Shown here in pieces: positions 17,615-26,370 of a stretch of DNA of 64,000 nucleotides. The translations under genes and the position numbers were made by a program. The DNA is taken from the NCBI RefSeq assembly GCF_040730185.1, contig NZ_CP160402.1, forward strand, positions 5,890,001 to 5,954,000, given 5' to 3'. Within the stretch, counting starts at the first letter, position 1; each line of letters opens with the position of its first letter. The stretch comes from Streptomyces sp. Je 1-332. GTDB lineage: Bacteria > Actinomycetota > Actinomycetes > Streptomycetales > Streptomycetaceae. Below the pieces are notes generated by a model that did no database searches, was not told where the DNA came from, and saw nothing but the letters and a program-made list of their open reading frames with translations.

Positions 17615-18697
17615 GTGAACGACTCTTCCTGGGGGGCGCCTCCCAGAGCCGGGTACTGGGGGCCGCCCGACCAGGGCCCTGCTCAAGGGGCTGCCCCGGC
17701 AGGTCCCGCGTACGATGCGCATGACGCCCTGTATCCAGCAGAGACGCAGCCCATGCCCATCGTGCCCGACATGCCTGAAGTCCCCCGGGAGCCCATGCCC
17801 AGCGCATCACAGCCCGCCCCCGAGTCGCCGCGAGCGCCTCAGGTGCCTCAGACGCCGGGCGCGCCCCAAGCGCCGCAGAAGAAGAGCGCGGGCCGTGATC
17901 TCGGGGCGGCCATAGGAGTCGGCGTGGGGCTCGGCGCGGTGATCGTCGCGTCGCTCTTCATCGTGAAGGCCGTCTTCATCGGCGTCATAGCGGTCGCCGT
18001 CGTGGTCGGTCTCTGGGAGCTCACCTCCCGGCTCCAGGAGCGCAAGGACATCAAGGCGCCGCTGGTCCCACTGGCGGTGGGCGGCGCCGCGATGGTCGTC
18101 GCCGGGTACGTCCGCGGACCCGAGGGCGCCTGGGTCGCCATGGCGCTCACCGCGCTCGCGGTGCTCGTCTGGCGGATGACCGAGCCGCCCGAGGGCTATC
18201 TGAAGGACGTCACGGCGGGCGTCTTCGCGGCGTTCTACGTCCCCTTCCTCGCCACGTTCGTGGCGCTGATGCTCACCGCGGACGACGGCTCGATGCGGGT
18301 GCTCACGTTCCTGCTCCTGACCGTGGTCAGCGACACCGGGGCGTACGCGATCGGCTGGCGCTTCGGCAAGCACAAGCTCGCCCCGCGCATCAGCCCCGGC
18401 AAGACCCGCGAGGGCCTGGTCGGCGCGGTGACGTTCGCGATGGCGGCCGGCGCGCTGTGCATGGAGTTCCTGATCGACGGCGGCACGTGGTGGCAGGGGC
18501 TGCTCATCGGCCTCGCGGTCGCCGCGAGCGCGACGCTCGGAGACCTGGGCGAGTCGATGATCAAGCGTGACCTCGGGATCAAGGACATGGGCACGCTGCT
18601 GCCGGGGCACGGCGGCATCATGGACCGCCTCGACTCACTGCTGCCCACCGCGCCGGTGGTCTGGCTGCTGCTCGTCATCTTCGTGGGGTCCAGCTGA
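17615..18697 (+). CDS. cdsA: Phosphatidate cytidylyltransferase
   Basis: 360 aa from GTG. The first 90 residues are Pro/Ala/Gln-rich and cytoplasmic. About eight membrane segments follow, ending with the CDS signature, seen as SDTGAYAIGWRFGKHKLAPR, ISPGKTREGL, GDLGESMIKRDLGIKDMG and LLPGHGGIMDRLDS. It makes CDP-diacylglycerol for phospholipid synthesis. It lies 34 bases after frr and closes the translation/lipid block. Confidence 0.96.
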   Translation: MNDSSWGAPPRAGYWGPPDQGPAQGAAPAGPAYDAHDALYPAETQPMPIVPDMPEVPREPMPSASQPAPESPRAPQVPQTPGAPQAPQKKSAGRDLGAAIGVGVGLGAVIVASLFIVKAVFIGVIAVAVVVGLWELTSRLQERKDIKAPLVPLAVGGAAMVVAGYVRGPEGAWVAMALTALAVLVWRMTEPPEGYLKDVTAGVFAAFYVPFLATFVALMLTADDGSMRVLTFLLLTVVSDTGAYAIGWRFGKHKLAPRISPGKTREGLVGAVTFAMAAGALCMEFLIDGGTWWQGLLIGLAVAASATLGDLGESMIKRDLGIKDMGTLLPGHGGIMDRLDSLLPTAPVVWLLLVIFVGSS

Positions 18698-18717
18698 CCC
18701 GCACCCCGCTGTACGTG

Positions 18718-18753
18718 AGGGGCTCGCTGTCCACGGGACGGTGGGCCCCTTTT
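18718..18753 (+). terminator. Terminator after cdsA
   Basis: AGGGGC (18718-18723) pairs with GCCCCT (18745-18750), with a small inner GTCC/GGAC hairpin, and TTTT follows. It lies between cdsA and the convergent PAS-like gene. Confidence 0.75.
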
Positions 18754-18776
18754 CGTGTCCTGAACTCCCGGAGGGT

Positions 18777-19523
18777 CTACAGGACCGAGAGGGACCTGAG
18801 CGCGCCGCTGATCAGCGCCGTCACCGACTCCAGGTGCTCCGTCGGGGGCGGCGGTCTCTTCGTGGTGAGGACGAGGGTGGCGTGGGGGCCGACGGGGACG
18901 TGGAGGCGGTCGGGGCCGGGCGACGGAGGGGTGAGGTGCAGGGCGGCTTCCGTGCAGCCGAGGGCCGGGGGCGCGTGGTCGGCCACCGACCTGGCGAGGG
19001 CCGCGGTCGTGGTGGACGAGGCGACCGCCTGGACGAGCGCGTGCAGGTGCTCGAGCTGCTGGTGGGCGGCGGTCAGGGACGAGTTGAGCCGTAGGCGGTC
19101 CTCGGTCGCGCGGAAACGGAGCGTGCGCTCGCGCTCAAGGGCGTTGACGCGCTCCTTGACGGTGAGGAAGCGGTCGCCGGGGTCGATACGGACGGCCCGC
19201 AGGTGCACCGCAAGGGTGGGCAGCCACTGGGCCCGGGCACCGAAGCAGCGGCAGCGCACGCGTGCGCCGTCGTAGCCGTGCAGGGTGAGGCCGGCCGGGG
19301 TCGGGTGGCCGGTACGCAGCCACTGCCGTACGTACGTGGCGACGTCCTCGGCGGTTTCGGAGACCATCTCGCTCAGGGGCGCCGCGTCCTCGACACCCGG
19401 AAGCATCCGGGCCGCCGAGGGGTTCGCGGCCAGTACACGCGTGTCGGCGGCGACGAGCAGCACGGGCTCCGTGAGCAGCCCGGTGATCTTCCGGAAGAGG
19501 GCCAGGGGGTCATCGACGGTCAC
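18777..19523 (-). CDS. PAS/coiled-coil/GAF-like sensory protein
   Basis: 248 aa. A PAS-like N-terminal half (about 5-110: LFRKITGLLTEPVLLVAADT, then VLAANPSAARMLPG) leads to a coiled coil rich in Arg/Glu/Leu (about 122-165: VKERVNALERERTLRFRATEDRL and following). A GAF-like C-terminal part follows without a kinase or output domain. It is likely a sensor that signals through a partner. Its ATG overlaps the upstream MetOD1 gene by 4 bases, so the two proteins are probably made together. The ligand is unknown. Confidence 0.75.
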   Translation of the reverse strand: MTVDDPLALFRKITGLLTEPVLLVAADTRVLAANPSAARMLPGVEDAAPLSEMVSETAEDVATYVRQWLRTGHPTPAGLTLHGYDGARVRCRCFGARAQWLPTLAVHLRAVRIDPGDRFLTVKERVNALERERTLRFRATEDRLRLNSSLTAAHQQLEHLHALVQAVASSTTTAALARSVADHAPPALGCTEAALHLTPPSPGPDRLHVPVGPHATLVLTTKRPPPPTEHLESVTALISGALRSLSVL

Positions 19524-20038
19524 AGGGCATCGCCGTAGTACTCACGGCCCGTGGTCAGTTCCGCTTCGGAAGGCGGCCTGAGGTGGACCACGACGCGGCA
19601 GCCCACGTCCCAGCGGGCGATGGTCTTCTCCAGCTCCACGCGCGCGTAGCCGAGGTTGTCGGCGGCGATGGTCCCGAAGATGTTCGACGTCATCATGCAC
19701 ATGGAGGGCCGGCCGAGGACCTTCTCGCCGAACGGGCACACCCGATTGCCGAGGACGATGCGCCGGTCGTTCTCTTCCACGACGAAGAAGCCCCCGCCGA
19801 GCCGCTTCTTGAGGTCGACCATGACCTTCGCCACCTGCACGCGGTCGAGACGGTCGACCGACAGTGCTTTGGTGTACTGGCCGTTGATGTCGTCGCCGAT
19901 GGTCTGACTGACGAGGCTGACGTAACCCGCCGCCTCCTCCAGACCGACGACGTCCTCAAGGACGCGCGCCAGTTCACGGATGAGGCTGCGCATGAACACA
20001 TCGCGGTCGAGGGCGATGGGTGCGTCGGATGGTTCCAC
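19520..20038 (-). CDS. Methanogen output domain 1 (MetOD1) protein
   Basis: 172 aa from GTG 20038, preceded by GAGGGGGA about 6 bases away; the frame is open to 20167. The C-terminal segment NRVCPFGEKVLGRPSMCMMT and following FGTIAADNLGYARVELEKTI matches what I recognise as the MetOD1 domain, first described as an output domain of archaeal sensor kinases. Its two cysteines (in NRVCPF and SMCMM) may bind a ligand or metal. It overlaps the PAS-like gene by ATGA and is divergent from rlmN. Confidence 0.75.
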   Translation of the reverse strand: MEPSDAPIALDRDVFMRSLIRELARVLEDVVGLEEAAGYVSLVSQTIGDDINGQYTKALSVDRLDRVQVAKVMVDLKKRLGGGFFVVEENDRRIVLGNRVCPFGEKVLGRPSMCMMTSNIFGTIAADNLGYARVELEKTIARWDVGCRVVVHLRPPSEAELTTGREYYGDAL

Positions 20039-20223
20039 TGGGTCCCCCTCGCCGGCAGTCACTCGACACGCTGACTTACCTTGTGTGACCACATGATGGC
20101 GCACTGTGAGAGGCCCTGTCGACCGACTTCGAGAGGCCCACGGAGCCCCGCCCCCTGGGCCGGGCACCCTCCGCCGAACGGTGGCCGGGTGGCGCTCCCG
20201 CAGTCTGCGACACTGGAATCACC

Positions 20224-21330
20224 ATGCCTGTACCCGGAGAACTCACCTTCGTCGCGCCCCGCGGAGCCAAGAAGCCGCCGCGGCATCTCGCCGACCTCAC
20301 GCCCGCCGAGCGCAAGGAAGCCGTCGCCGCCGCAGGCGAGAAACCGTTTCGCGCCAAGCAGCTCTCGCAGCACTACTTCGCGCGGTACGCGCACGACCCG
20401 GAGCAGTGGACCGACATTCCCGCCGGTTCGCGCGGGAAGCTCCAGGAGGCGCTGCTTCCCGAGCTGATGTCCGTGGTGCGGCACATCAGCTGCGACGACG
20501 ACACCACCCGTAAGACGCTGTGGCGGTTGTTCGACGGGACGCTCGTCGAGTCCGTGCTCATGCGCTATCCCGACCGCGTGACGATGTGTATCTCGTCGCA
20601 GGCCGGGTGCGGGATGAACTGCCCGTTCTGCGCGACCGGACAGGCCGGTCTCGACCGGAACCTGTCCACCGCCGAGATCGTGCACCAGATCGTGGACGGG
20701 ATGCGGGCCCTGCGCGACGGGGAGATTCCCGGTGGGCCCGCGCGGCTCTCCAACATCGTCTTCATGGGGATGGGCGAGCCGCTCGCCAACTACAACCGCG
20801 TGACCGGGGCGATCCGCCGGCTGACCGACCCCGAGCCCGACGGGGTCGGCCTCTCGCAGCGTGGCATCACAGTGTCGACCGTGGGCCTCGTGCCCGCCAT
20901 CCACCGGTTCGCTGACGAGGGCTTCAAGTGCCGCCTCGCCATCTCGCTGCACGCGCCCGACGACGAGCTCCGCGACACCCTCGTACCCGTCAACACGCGC
21001 TGGAACGTGCGCGAGGTGCTTGAGGCAGGGTGGGAGTACGCCGCCAAGTCGGGGCGCCGCCTGTCCATCGAGTACGCGCTGATCCGGGACATCAACGACC
21101 ACGCGTGGCGCGGTGACCGGCTCGGGCGGCTGCTCAAGAACAAGCCCGTGCACGTGAACCTGATCCCGCTGAACCCGACGCCGGGCTCGAAGTGGACCGC
21201 GTCGCGGCCGGAGGACGAGAGGGCCTTCGTGAACGCCATCGCCGCTCATGGGGTGCCCGTCACGGTGCGTGACACCCGTGGCCAGGAGATCGACGGGGCG
21301 TGCGGTCAGCTCGCCGCGGCAGAGCGTTAG
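20224..21330 (+). CDS. rlmN: 23S rRNA/tRNA A-methyltransferase RlmN (radical SAM)
   Basis: 368 aa. The radical-SAM cluster is C129-x3-C133-x2-C136 in [16 protein letters not shown]. Other signatures include [24 protein letters not shown] [16 protein letters not shown] and the C-terminal [14 protein letters not shown] with the catalytic cysteine. It methylates A2503 of 23S rRNA and some tRNAs. ATG 20224 is preceded by weakly purine-rich sequence. Confidence 0.97.
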   Translation: MPVPGELTFVAPRGAKKPPRHLADLTPAERKEAVAAAGEKPFRAKQLSQHYFARYAHDPEQWTDIPAGSRGKLQEALLPELMSVVRHISCDDDTTRKTLWRLFDGTLVESVLMRYPDRVTMCISSQAGCGMNCPFCATGQAGLDRNLSTAEIVHQIVDGMRALRDGEIPGGPARLSNIVFMGMGEPLANYNRVTGAIRRLTDPEPDGVGLSQRGITVSTVGLVPAIHRFADEGFKCRLAISLHAPDDELRDTLVPVNTRWNVREVLEAGWEYAAKSGRRLSIEYALIRDINDHAWRGDRLGRLLKNKPVHVNLIPLNPTPGSKWTASRPEDERAFVNAIAAHGVPVTVRDTRGQEIDGACGQLAAAER

Positions 21331-21335
21331 GCTGG

Positions 21336-21389
21336 CCGAAACACAACTTCAGAGTGAGAAGACAACTTCATATCCGAAACACATCTTCA
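21336..21389. repeat. Direct repeats CCGAAACACAWCTTCA upstream of riboswitch
   Basis: CCGAAACACAACTTCA (21336-21351) and CCGAAACACATCTTCA (21374-21389) match at 15 of 16 bases, 38 bases apart. A shorter related segment, ACAACTTCATA (21362-21372), lies between them. The tract is unusually AT-rich for this genome and may be the promoter/operator of the thiamine operon. Confidence 0.55.
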
Positions 21390-21392
21390 TAT

Positions 21393-21494
21393 TCCGACAG
21401 GGGAGCGCCACAGCGCTGAGAGTGCGGCAGCCAAGGACAGGTTGGCCGCAGACCCTCTGAACCTTGCCCGGGTCATTCCGGGTAGGAAGTTCGG
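21393..21494 (+). promoter_or_regulatory. TPP (THI-box) riboswitch
   Basis: All main aptamer parts are present: CAGGGGAGCG near 21398, GCTGAGAGTGCGG at 21415, a variable stem (GCAGCCAAGG and GGTTGGCCGC), the core GACCCTCTGAACCTTG at 21451, then CCGGGTCATTCCGGGTAGGAAG, with closing TCCGA/TCGGA arms. It lies directly before a thiamine ABC transporter operon. Ligand binding by thiamine pyrophosphate would reduce expression of the importer. Confidence 0.93.
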
Positions 21495-21513
21495 ACATCA
21501 CTCAAGCTGTTGC

Positions 21514-21549
21514 GCCCTGCCCGCCGGCCCTTCGGTCCGCGGGCAGGGC
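21514..21549 (+). terminator. Hairpin of the riboswitch expression platform
   Basis: GCCCTGCCCGC (21514-21524) pairs perfectly with GCGGGCAGGGC (21539-21549) around a loop with CCCTTCGGTCC. It lies between the aptamer and the thiB start codon. No T run follows; a CTCTTCC segment does. It may be a terminator or a scaffold for sequestering the ribosome binding site. Confidence 0.6.
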
Positions 21550-21558
21550 CGCGTCTCT

Positions 21559-21577
21559 TCCTGGTCACTCCAGGAGG
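21559..21577 (+). promoter_or_regulatory. Hairpin covering the thiB ribosome binding site
   Basis: TCCTGG (21559-21564) pairs with CCAGGA (21570-21575) over a TCACT loop, so part of the Shine-Dalgarno AGGAGG (21572-21577) is buried. This is the expected output of a translational TPP switch. Confidence 0.55.
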
Positions 21578-21587
21578 AATGAATTCA

Positions 21588-22673
21588 GTGAGCACCACCA
21601 AGAAGATCACGCTCACCGCGGTCGCGGTGAGCGTCGGGCTCGTCGCGCTCTCCGCGTGCGGCGGCTCGTCCGACAGCGGCGACAAGGCCGACTCCAAGAG
21701 CGTCACGCTCGTCACCCATGACTCCTTCAACGTCTCGAAGGACGTACTGAAGGCGTTCGAGAAGAGCTCCGGGTACAAGGTCGACGTCCTCAAGGACGGG
21801 GACGCGGGCGCCGCCGTGAACAAGGCGATCCTGTCCAAGGACAACCCGCAGGGCGACGTCTTCTTCGGCGTCGACAACACGCTTCTGTCGCGTGCGCTCG
21901 ACAACGGCCTCTTCCAGTCGTACGAGGCCAAGGGCTCGGACCAGATCGCCTCGCAGTTCCGCGTCGATCAGGGGAAGCACCGGGTCACGCCCGTCGACAG
22001 CGGCGACATCTGCGTCAACTACGACAAGAAGTACTTCGCCGACAAGAAGCTCGCGCCGCCGGAGTCCTTCGCCGATCTGACCAAGCCCGCGTACAAGGAT
22101 CTGCTGGTCACCGAGAACGCCTCGACCTCGTCCCCCGGCCTCGGGTTCCTGCTCGGCACCGCCGCCCAGTACGGCGACGACGGCTGGCAGGGCTACTGGA
22201 AGAAGCTCAAGGACAACGGCGTCAAGGTCGTCGACGGCTGGGAGCAGGCCTACAACGAGGAGTTCTCCGGGTCCGCCGGCGGCAAGAAGGCCAAGGGAGA
22301 CCGGCCGCTCGTCGTCTCCTACGCCTCGTCCCCGCCCGTCGAGGTGCGCTACGCCAAGCCGCAGCCCAAGGAGGCGCCGACCGGCGTCGCGACCGGCACC
22401 TGCTTCCGGCAGGTCGAGTACGCGGGTCTGCTGGGCAACGCCCAGAACGAGAAGGGCGGCAAGGCGCTCCTCGACTTCCTGATCAGCGCCGAGTTCCAGG
22501 AGGACATGCCGCTGAACATGTTCGTGAACCCGGTCCGCGAGGGCAGCAAGCTGCCGGAGCTGTTCACGGAGCACGGCGTGAGCGTCGACAAGCCGGAGAC
22601 CATGGCTCCGAAGAAGATCGCCGACAACCGCGAGCAGTGGGTCAAGTCGTGGACCTCGCTCGTACTGAAGTAG
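21588..22673 (+). CDS. thiB: Thiamine ABC transporter substrate-binding lipoprotein
   Basis: 361 aa. It begins MSTTKKITLTAVAVSVGL, with a lipoprotein signal ending LSACGG (lipid Cys near residue 23). The mature part is an extracellular solute-binding protein (VTLVTHDSFNVSKDVLKAFE, TPVDSGDICVNYDKKYF) in the ThiB-like family. The position behind a TPP riboswitch and ahead of thiP/thiQ supports thiamine as ligand. GTG 21588 is preferred because AGGAGG lies 10 bases upstream; ATG 21579 would be only one base from it. Confidence 0.92.
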   Translation: MSTTKKITLTAVAVSVGLVALSACGGSSDSGDKADSKSVTLVTHDSFNVSKDVLKAFEKSSGYKVDVLKDGDAGAAVNKAILSKDNPQGDVFFGVDNTLLSRALDNGLFQSYEAKGSDQIASQFRVDQGKHRVTPVDSGDICVNYDKKYFADKKLAPPESFADLTKPAYKDLLVTENASTSSPGLGFLLGTAAQYGDDGWQGYWKKLKDNGVKVVDGWEQAYNEEFSGSAGGKKAKGDRPLVVSYASSPPVEVRYAKPQPKEAPTGVATGTCFRQVEYAGLLGNAQNEKGGKALLDFLISAEFQEDMPLNMFVNPVREGSKLPELFTEHGVSVDKPETMAPKKIADNREQWVKSWTSLVLK

Positions 22674-24334
22674 GCACGTCCCGTAAGGGGCTCGCGCGCG
22701 GGAGCGCGGCGCGGCTCGGTCTCATGGCCGTGCCCGTCGCGTTCTTCGCGGTCTTCTTCGCCTATCCGGTCGCCGCGATCGTCGCGCGGGGCCTGAAGGT
22801 CGGCGGCCAGTGGCAGTTCGGGCGGATCGCGGAGGTCGTCGGGCAGTCCGACGTCCGGCACGTGCTGTGGTTCACCACCTGGCAGGCGCTCGCCTCGACG
22901 GCGCTCACCCTGCTGATCGCGCTCCCCGGCGCGTACGTCTTCGCGCGCTTCGAGTTCAGGGGCAAGCAGATTCTGCGGGCCGTCGTCACGGTGCCGTTCG
23001 TGCTGCCGACCGTCGTCGTCGGGACCGCGTTCCTCGCGCTGCTCGGCCGGGGCGGGCTGCTCGACGAGATGTGGGGCGTACGCCTCGACACGACGGTGTG
23101 GGCGATCCTGCTCGCGCACGTCTTCTTCAACTACGCCGTCGTCGTACGGACCGTCGGCGGGCTCTGGTCGCAGCTCGACCCGCGCCAGGAGGAGGCCGCG
23201 CGGATGCTCGGCGCCTCGCGGTGGACCGCCTGGCGGACCGTCACGCTGCCCGCGCTCGGACCCGCGGTCGCCGCGGCGTCCCTCATGGTCTTCCTCTTCA
23301 CGTTCACCTCCTTCGGTGTCGTGCAGATCCTCGGCGGACCCGCGTACTCGACGCTCGAAGTGGAGATCTACCGGCAGACCGCCCAGCTCCTCGACCTGTC
23401 GACGGCCGCCGTACTGACGATCGTGCAGTTCGCCGCGGTCGGCGCGATCCTCGCCGTGCACGCGTGGACCGTGCGCCGCAGGGAGAGTGTGCTGAAGCTG
23501 GTCGACGCCTCCGTGGTCGCGCGCCGCCCGAGGGGCGCGGGGCAGTGGTCGCTGCTCGGCGGGGTCATGGTCACGATCGCCGTGCTGATACTGCTGCCGC
23601 TCGGGGTGCTGATCGAGCGGTCGCTGAGCGGCCCCGACGGCTACGGCTTCACGTACTACAAGGAGTTGACGTCGGCGGAGGGCGGGGCGTTCCTCGTCCC
23701 GCCGATCGAGGCGGTCTGGAACTCGCTCCAGTACGCGCTCGCCGCCACCGCCATCGCCCTGGCGATCGGCGGGCTCGCCGCCGCGGCGCTCACCCGGAAG
23801 GCGGGCCGCCTGGTGCGCGGCTTCGACGCGCTCCTGATGCTGCCGCTCGGGGTGTCCGCGGTGACGGTCGGCTTCGGGTTCCTGATCACGCTGGACAAGC
23901 CGCCGCTCGACCTGCGCTCGACGTGGATCCTGGTGCCGCTCGCGCAGGCTCTGGTGGGCGTTCCCTTCGTCGTACGCACCATGCTTCCCGTCCTGCGCGC
24001 GGTGGACGGACGCCTGCGCGAGGCGGCGGCAGTGCTCGGGGCCTCGCCGCTGCGGGCGTGGCGGGAGGTCGACCTGCCGATGGTGCGGCGCGCGCTGCTG
24101 ATCGCCGCCGGGTTCGCCTTCGCCGTGTCCCTGGGGGAGTTCGGCGCGACCGTGTTCATCGCGCGGCCGGACAACCCGACGCTTCCGGTGGCCGTGGCGC
24201 GGCTCCTGGGGCGGGCGGGGGAGCTCAACTACGGGCAGGCGATGGCACTTTCGACGATCTTGATGGTGGTGTGCGCGGTGTCGCTGCTGCTGCTCGAACG
24301 CCTCCGTACCGACCGCACGACCGGGGAGTTCTGA
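22637..24334 (+). CDS. thiP: Thiamine ABC transporter permease
   Basis: 565 aa with about twelve membrane segments in two fused halves, each with an EAA loop: EAARMLGASRWTAWRTVTLP in the first half and EAAAVLGASPLRAWREVDLP in the second. The fused-dimer arrangement is the ThiP/iron-permease type. Its GTG start lies inside the last 37 bases of thiB; GTG 22649 is an alternative. The stop overlaps the thiQ ATG by one base. It carries thiamine or its phosphates inward together with ThiB and ThiQ. Confidence 0.92.
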   Translation: MGQVVDLARTEVGTSRKGLARGSAARLGLMAVPVAFFAVFFAYPVAAIVARGLKVGGQWQFGRIAEVVGQSDVRHVLWFTTWQALASTALTLLIALPGAYVFARFEFRGKQILRAVVTVPFVLPTVVVGTAFLALLGRGGLLDEMWGVRLDTTVWAILLAHVFFNYAVVVRTVGGLWSQLDPRQEEAARMLGASRWTAWRTVTLPALGPAVAAASLMVFLFTFTSFGVVQILGGPAYSTLEVEIYRQTAQLLDLSTAAVLTIVQFAAVGAILAVHAWTVRRRESVLKLVDASVVARRPRGAGQWSLLGGVMVTIAVLILLPLGVLIERSLSGPDGYGFTYYKELTSAEGGAFLVPPIEAVWNSLQYALAATAIALAIGGLAAAALTRKAGRLVRGFDALLMLPLGVSAVTVGFGFLITLDKPPLDLRSTWILVPLAQALVGVPFVVRTMLPVLRAVDGRLREAAAVLGASPLRAWREVDLPMVRRALLIAAGFAFAVSLGEFGATVFIARPDNPTLPVAVARLLGRAGELNYGQAMALSTILMVVCAVSLLLLERLRTDRTTGEF

Positions 24335-25377
24335 TGGCCTTGCTGACGCTGGCGGACGCGACCGTGCGGTTCGGGGCGCGGGCCGTCCTCGACGCTGTCG
24401 CCCTGGAGGTCGAGGAGCACGAGATCCTGTGCGTGCTCGGGCCGAGCGGCAGCGGCAAGTCGACGCTGCTGCGTGCGGTCGCCGGGCTCCAGGATCTCGA
24501 CGGCGGGCAGGTGCTCCTCGGCGGGAGGGACCAGCGGGGTGTGCCCGCGCACAAGCGTGGGGTCGGCCTGATGTTCCAGGACCACCAGCTTTTCCCGCAG
24601 CGTGACGTGGCGGGCAATGTCGCCTTCGGGCTGCGGATGCACGGGGCTTCGCGGGGCGAACAGGCCGACCGGGTGGCCGAGTTGCTCGAACTCGTGGGGC
24701 TTCCGGGTGCGCAGCGCCGGGCCGTCGCCTCGCTCTCCGGCGGCGAACAGCAGCGGGTCGCCCTCGCGCGTGCGCTCGCACCGAGGCCGCGCCTGCTGAT
24801 GCTCGACGAGCCGCTCGGGCAGCTCGACCGTTCGCTGCGGGAGCGGCTTGTCGTCGAACTCCGTGAACTGTTCGACGAGTTGGGTACGACGGTGCTCGCG
24901 GTCACGCACGACCAGGGCGAGGCGTTCGCGCTCGCGGACCGGGTGGTGGTGATGCGGGACGGGCGGATCGCCCAGTCCGGTACGCCACTTGAGGTCTGGC
25001 GGCATCCGGCTGACGAGTTCGTCGCACGTTTCCTGGGCTTCGACAACATCGTCGACGCGACGGTGTCCGGTGAGGTGGCCGACACCGCCTGGGGCAAGGT
25101 TCCGGTGCCGGCGGGTGCCGGGGGCCCTGGTGGGGGCCCGGCGGACGGGCGGCGCCGGCTGTTGGTGCGGCCGGCCGGGGTGCGGCTGGTGCCGGCCGAT
25201 GAGGGGCTGGCGTGCGCGGTGACGGCACGTACGTTCCGGGGCACGCATGTCGCCGTCCATCTGGAGCCTCGGACGGGTCCGCGGCTTGAGGCGGCCTGTG
25301 CGTTGCGGGATGCGCCTGGGGTGGGGGAGACGGTGGGGGTGGCGTTTGATGTGGAGGATGTTGTGGTGTTGGGGTGA
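24334..25377 (+). CDS. thiQ: Thiamine ABC transporter ATPase
   Basis: 347 aa. Walker A GPSGSGKSTLLRAV is near residue 34, Q-loop MFQDHQLFPQ, signature LSGGEQQRVALARAL, Walker B LLMLDEPLGQLD and H-loop VTHDQ. A C-terminal TOBE-like regulatory region follows (about 235-347). Towards the 3' end the codons become G/T-rich and less GC3-biased. It is the last gene of the riboswitch operon. Confidence 0.93.
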   Translation: MALLTLADATVRFGARAVLDAVALEVEEHEILCVLGPSGSGKSTLLRAVAGLQDLDGGQVLLGGRDQRGVPAHKRGVGLMFQDHQLFPQRDVAGNVAFGLRMHGASRGEQADRVAELLELVGLPGAQRRAVASLSGGEQQRVALARALAPRPRLLMLDEPLGQLDRSLRERLVVELRELFDELGTTVLAVTHDQGEAFALADRVVVMRDGRIAQSGTPLEVWRHPADEFVARFLGFDNIVDATVSGEVADTAWGKVPVPAGAGGPGGGPADGRRRLLVRPAGVRLVPADEGLACAVTARTFRGTHVAVHLEPRTGPRLEAACALRDAPGVGETVGVAFDVEDVVVLG

Positions 25378-25470
25378 GGTGGGGTGGTGCCTGGGCTGAG
25401 GTGGGGTCTGCGCTGAGGTGGGGGTGGGCCGGTGTCGGGCGCGGCGTTATTGAGGTGTGCGTGGTTCGGG
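25378..25470 (+). repeat. G-rich imperfect repeats GCTGAGGTGGGGT
   Basis: Three imperfect copies of TGAGGTGGGGT lie after thiQ (near 25374, 25397 and 25414). They are G-rich and non-coding, with G runs that could form a quadruplex. Confidence 0.5.
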
Positions 25471-25491
25471 GGTCTGTCTAGGCTTCGGGCC

Positions 25492-26283
25492 ATGACGACA
25501 TGGGAGTACGACCGCCATCGCGCCGAAGTCGCCGTCCAGCTGGGCCTCTTGAGAGAAACGTTGGCCGGGGTTGATCTGTCGGTCGTCGTGCCGACGTGTC
25601 CGGAGTGGACCCTCGGGTACCTCGCCCGGCATGTGGGGGGAGCCGTGCGCTGGGCCGAGCGGTTGGTGGGCACGCGGGCTACGAGGGGCATCCCGGAGGA
25701 GGAGGTTCCGGGGATCCGCGGTCCGGAGGGTGACGATCCCGCGGCCCTCGACGCGTGGCTGGCGGAGACCGCCGAGCTCGTCGTGCGGACGATGGGCGGC
25801 GCACAGGCCGATACGGCGGTGTGGTCCTGGTCCGACCGCCACGACGCCGGGTTCTGGGCGCGGCGCATGACGCATGAGGTGGCCGTGCATCGGGCGGATG
25901 CGGCGATCGCCGCGGGCGTCCCGTACGAGGTCGCGCCGGATGTCGCCGTCGACGCGATTGATGAGTGGCTGGAGATCGTGCAGTTCGTGCAGCGGTCCGA
26001 TGCCGAGGACAGTGCCGCTGAGTTGCGTGGGGCGGGGCGCAGTATTCATCTGCATGCGACTGATGTGCCGTCGGAGCTGAACGCGGAGTGGGTCATCGAG
26101 TTCGTCGACGACGGCTTCGTGTGGCGGCGGGGGCACGAGAAGGCGACGGTTGCTCTGCGGGGGCCGCTTACTGAGGTGTTGCTGGCCTTCTACCGGCGGC
26201 GTTCCCTCGACAGCGGGGCCGTAGAGGTGTTGGGGGAGCGGGGGTTGCTGGAGTTCTGGCTGGAGCGGGCTTCGTTCGGGTGA
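25492..26283 (+). CDS. Mycothiol-dependent maleylpyruvate isomerase family protein
   Basis: 263 aa from ATG 25492. It is a DinB/MDMPI-like protein: the N-terminal helix bundle contains VVPTCPEWTLGYLARHVGGAVRWA, with a metal-ligand histidine in LARHVGG and a later RRMTHEVAVHRADA. The C-terminal MDMPI_C-like part follows (IHLHATDVPSELNAEWVIEF). Such enzymes use mycothiol, the actinobacterial thiol. The substrate is unknown, and it stands alone between the thiamine operon and a LOG-family gene. Confidence 0.88.
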   Translation: MTTWEYDRHRAEVAVQLGLLRETLAGVDLSVVVPTCPEWTLGYLARHVGGAVRWAERLVGTRATRGIPEEEVPGIRGPEGDDPAALDAWLAETAELVVRTMGGAQADTAVWSWSDRHDAGFWARRMTHEVAVHRADAAIAAGVPYEVAPDVAVDAIDEWLEIVQFVQRSDAEDSAAELRGAGRSIHLHATDVPSELNAEWVIEFVDDGFVWRRGHEKATVALRGPLTEVLLAFYRRRSLDSGAVEVLGERGLLEFWLERASFG

Positions 26284-26370
26284 ACTGTCCCCAACCCCGC
26301 CCCTTCCCGGAAACTCGCTCTGGCGCGAGGGCCTTGGTGGCCGTCATCACCGGCTCCGCCGAGTTCGTCC

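Noticed and set aside
22349..24781. An 810-codon minus-strand open frame opposite thiB, thiP and thiQ
   Set aside because: Its translation is Arg/Pro/Gly/His-rich without any domain, while the plus-strand genes have clear family motifs and codon bias.
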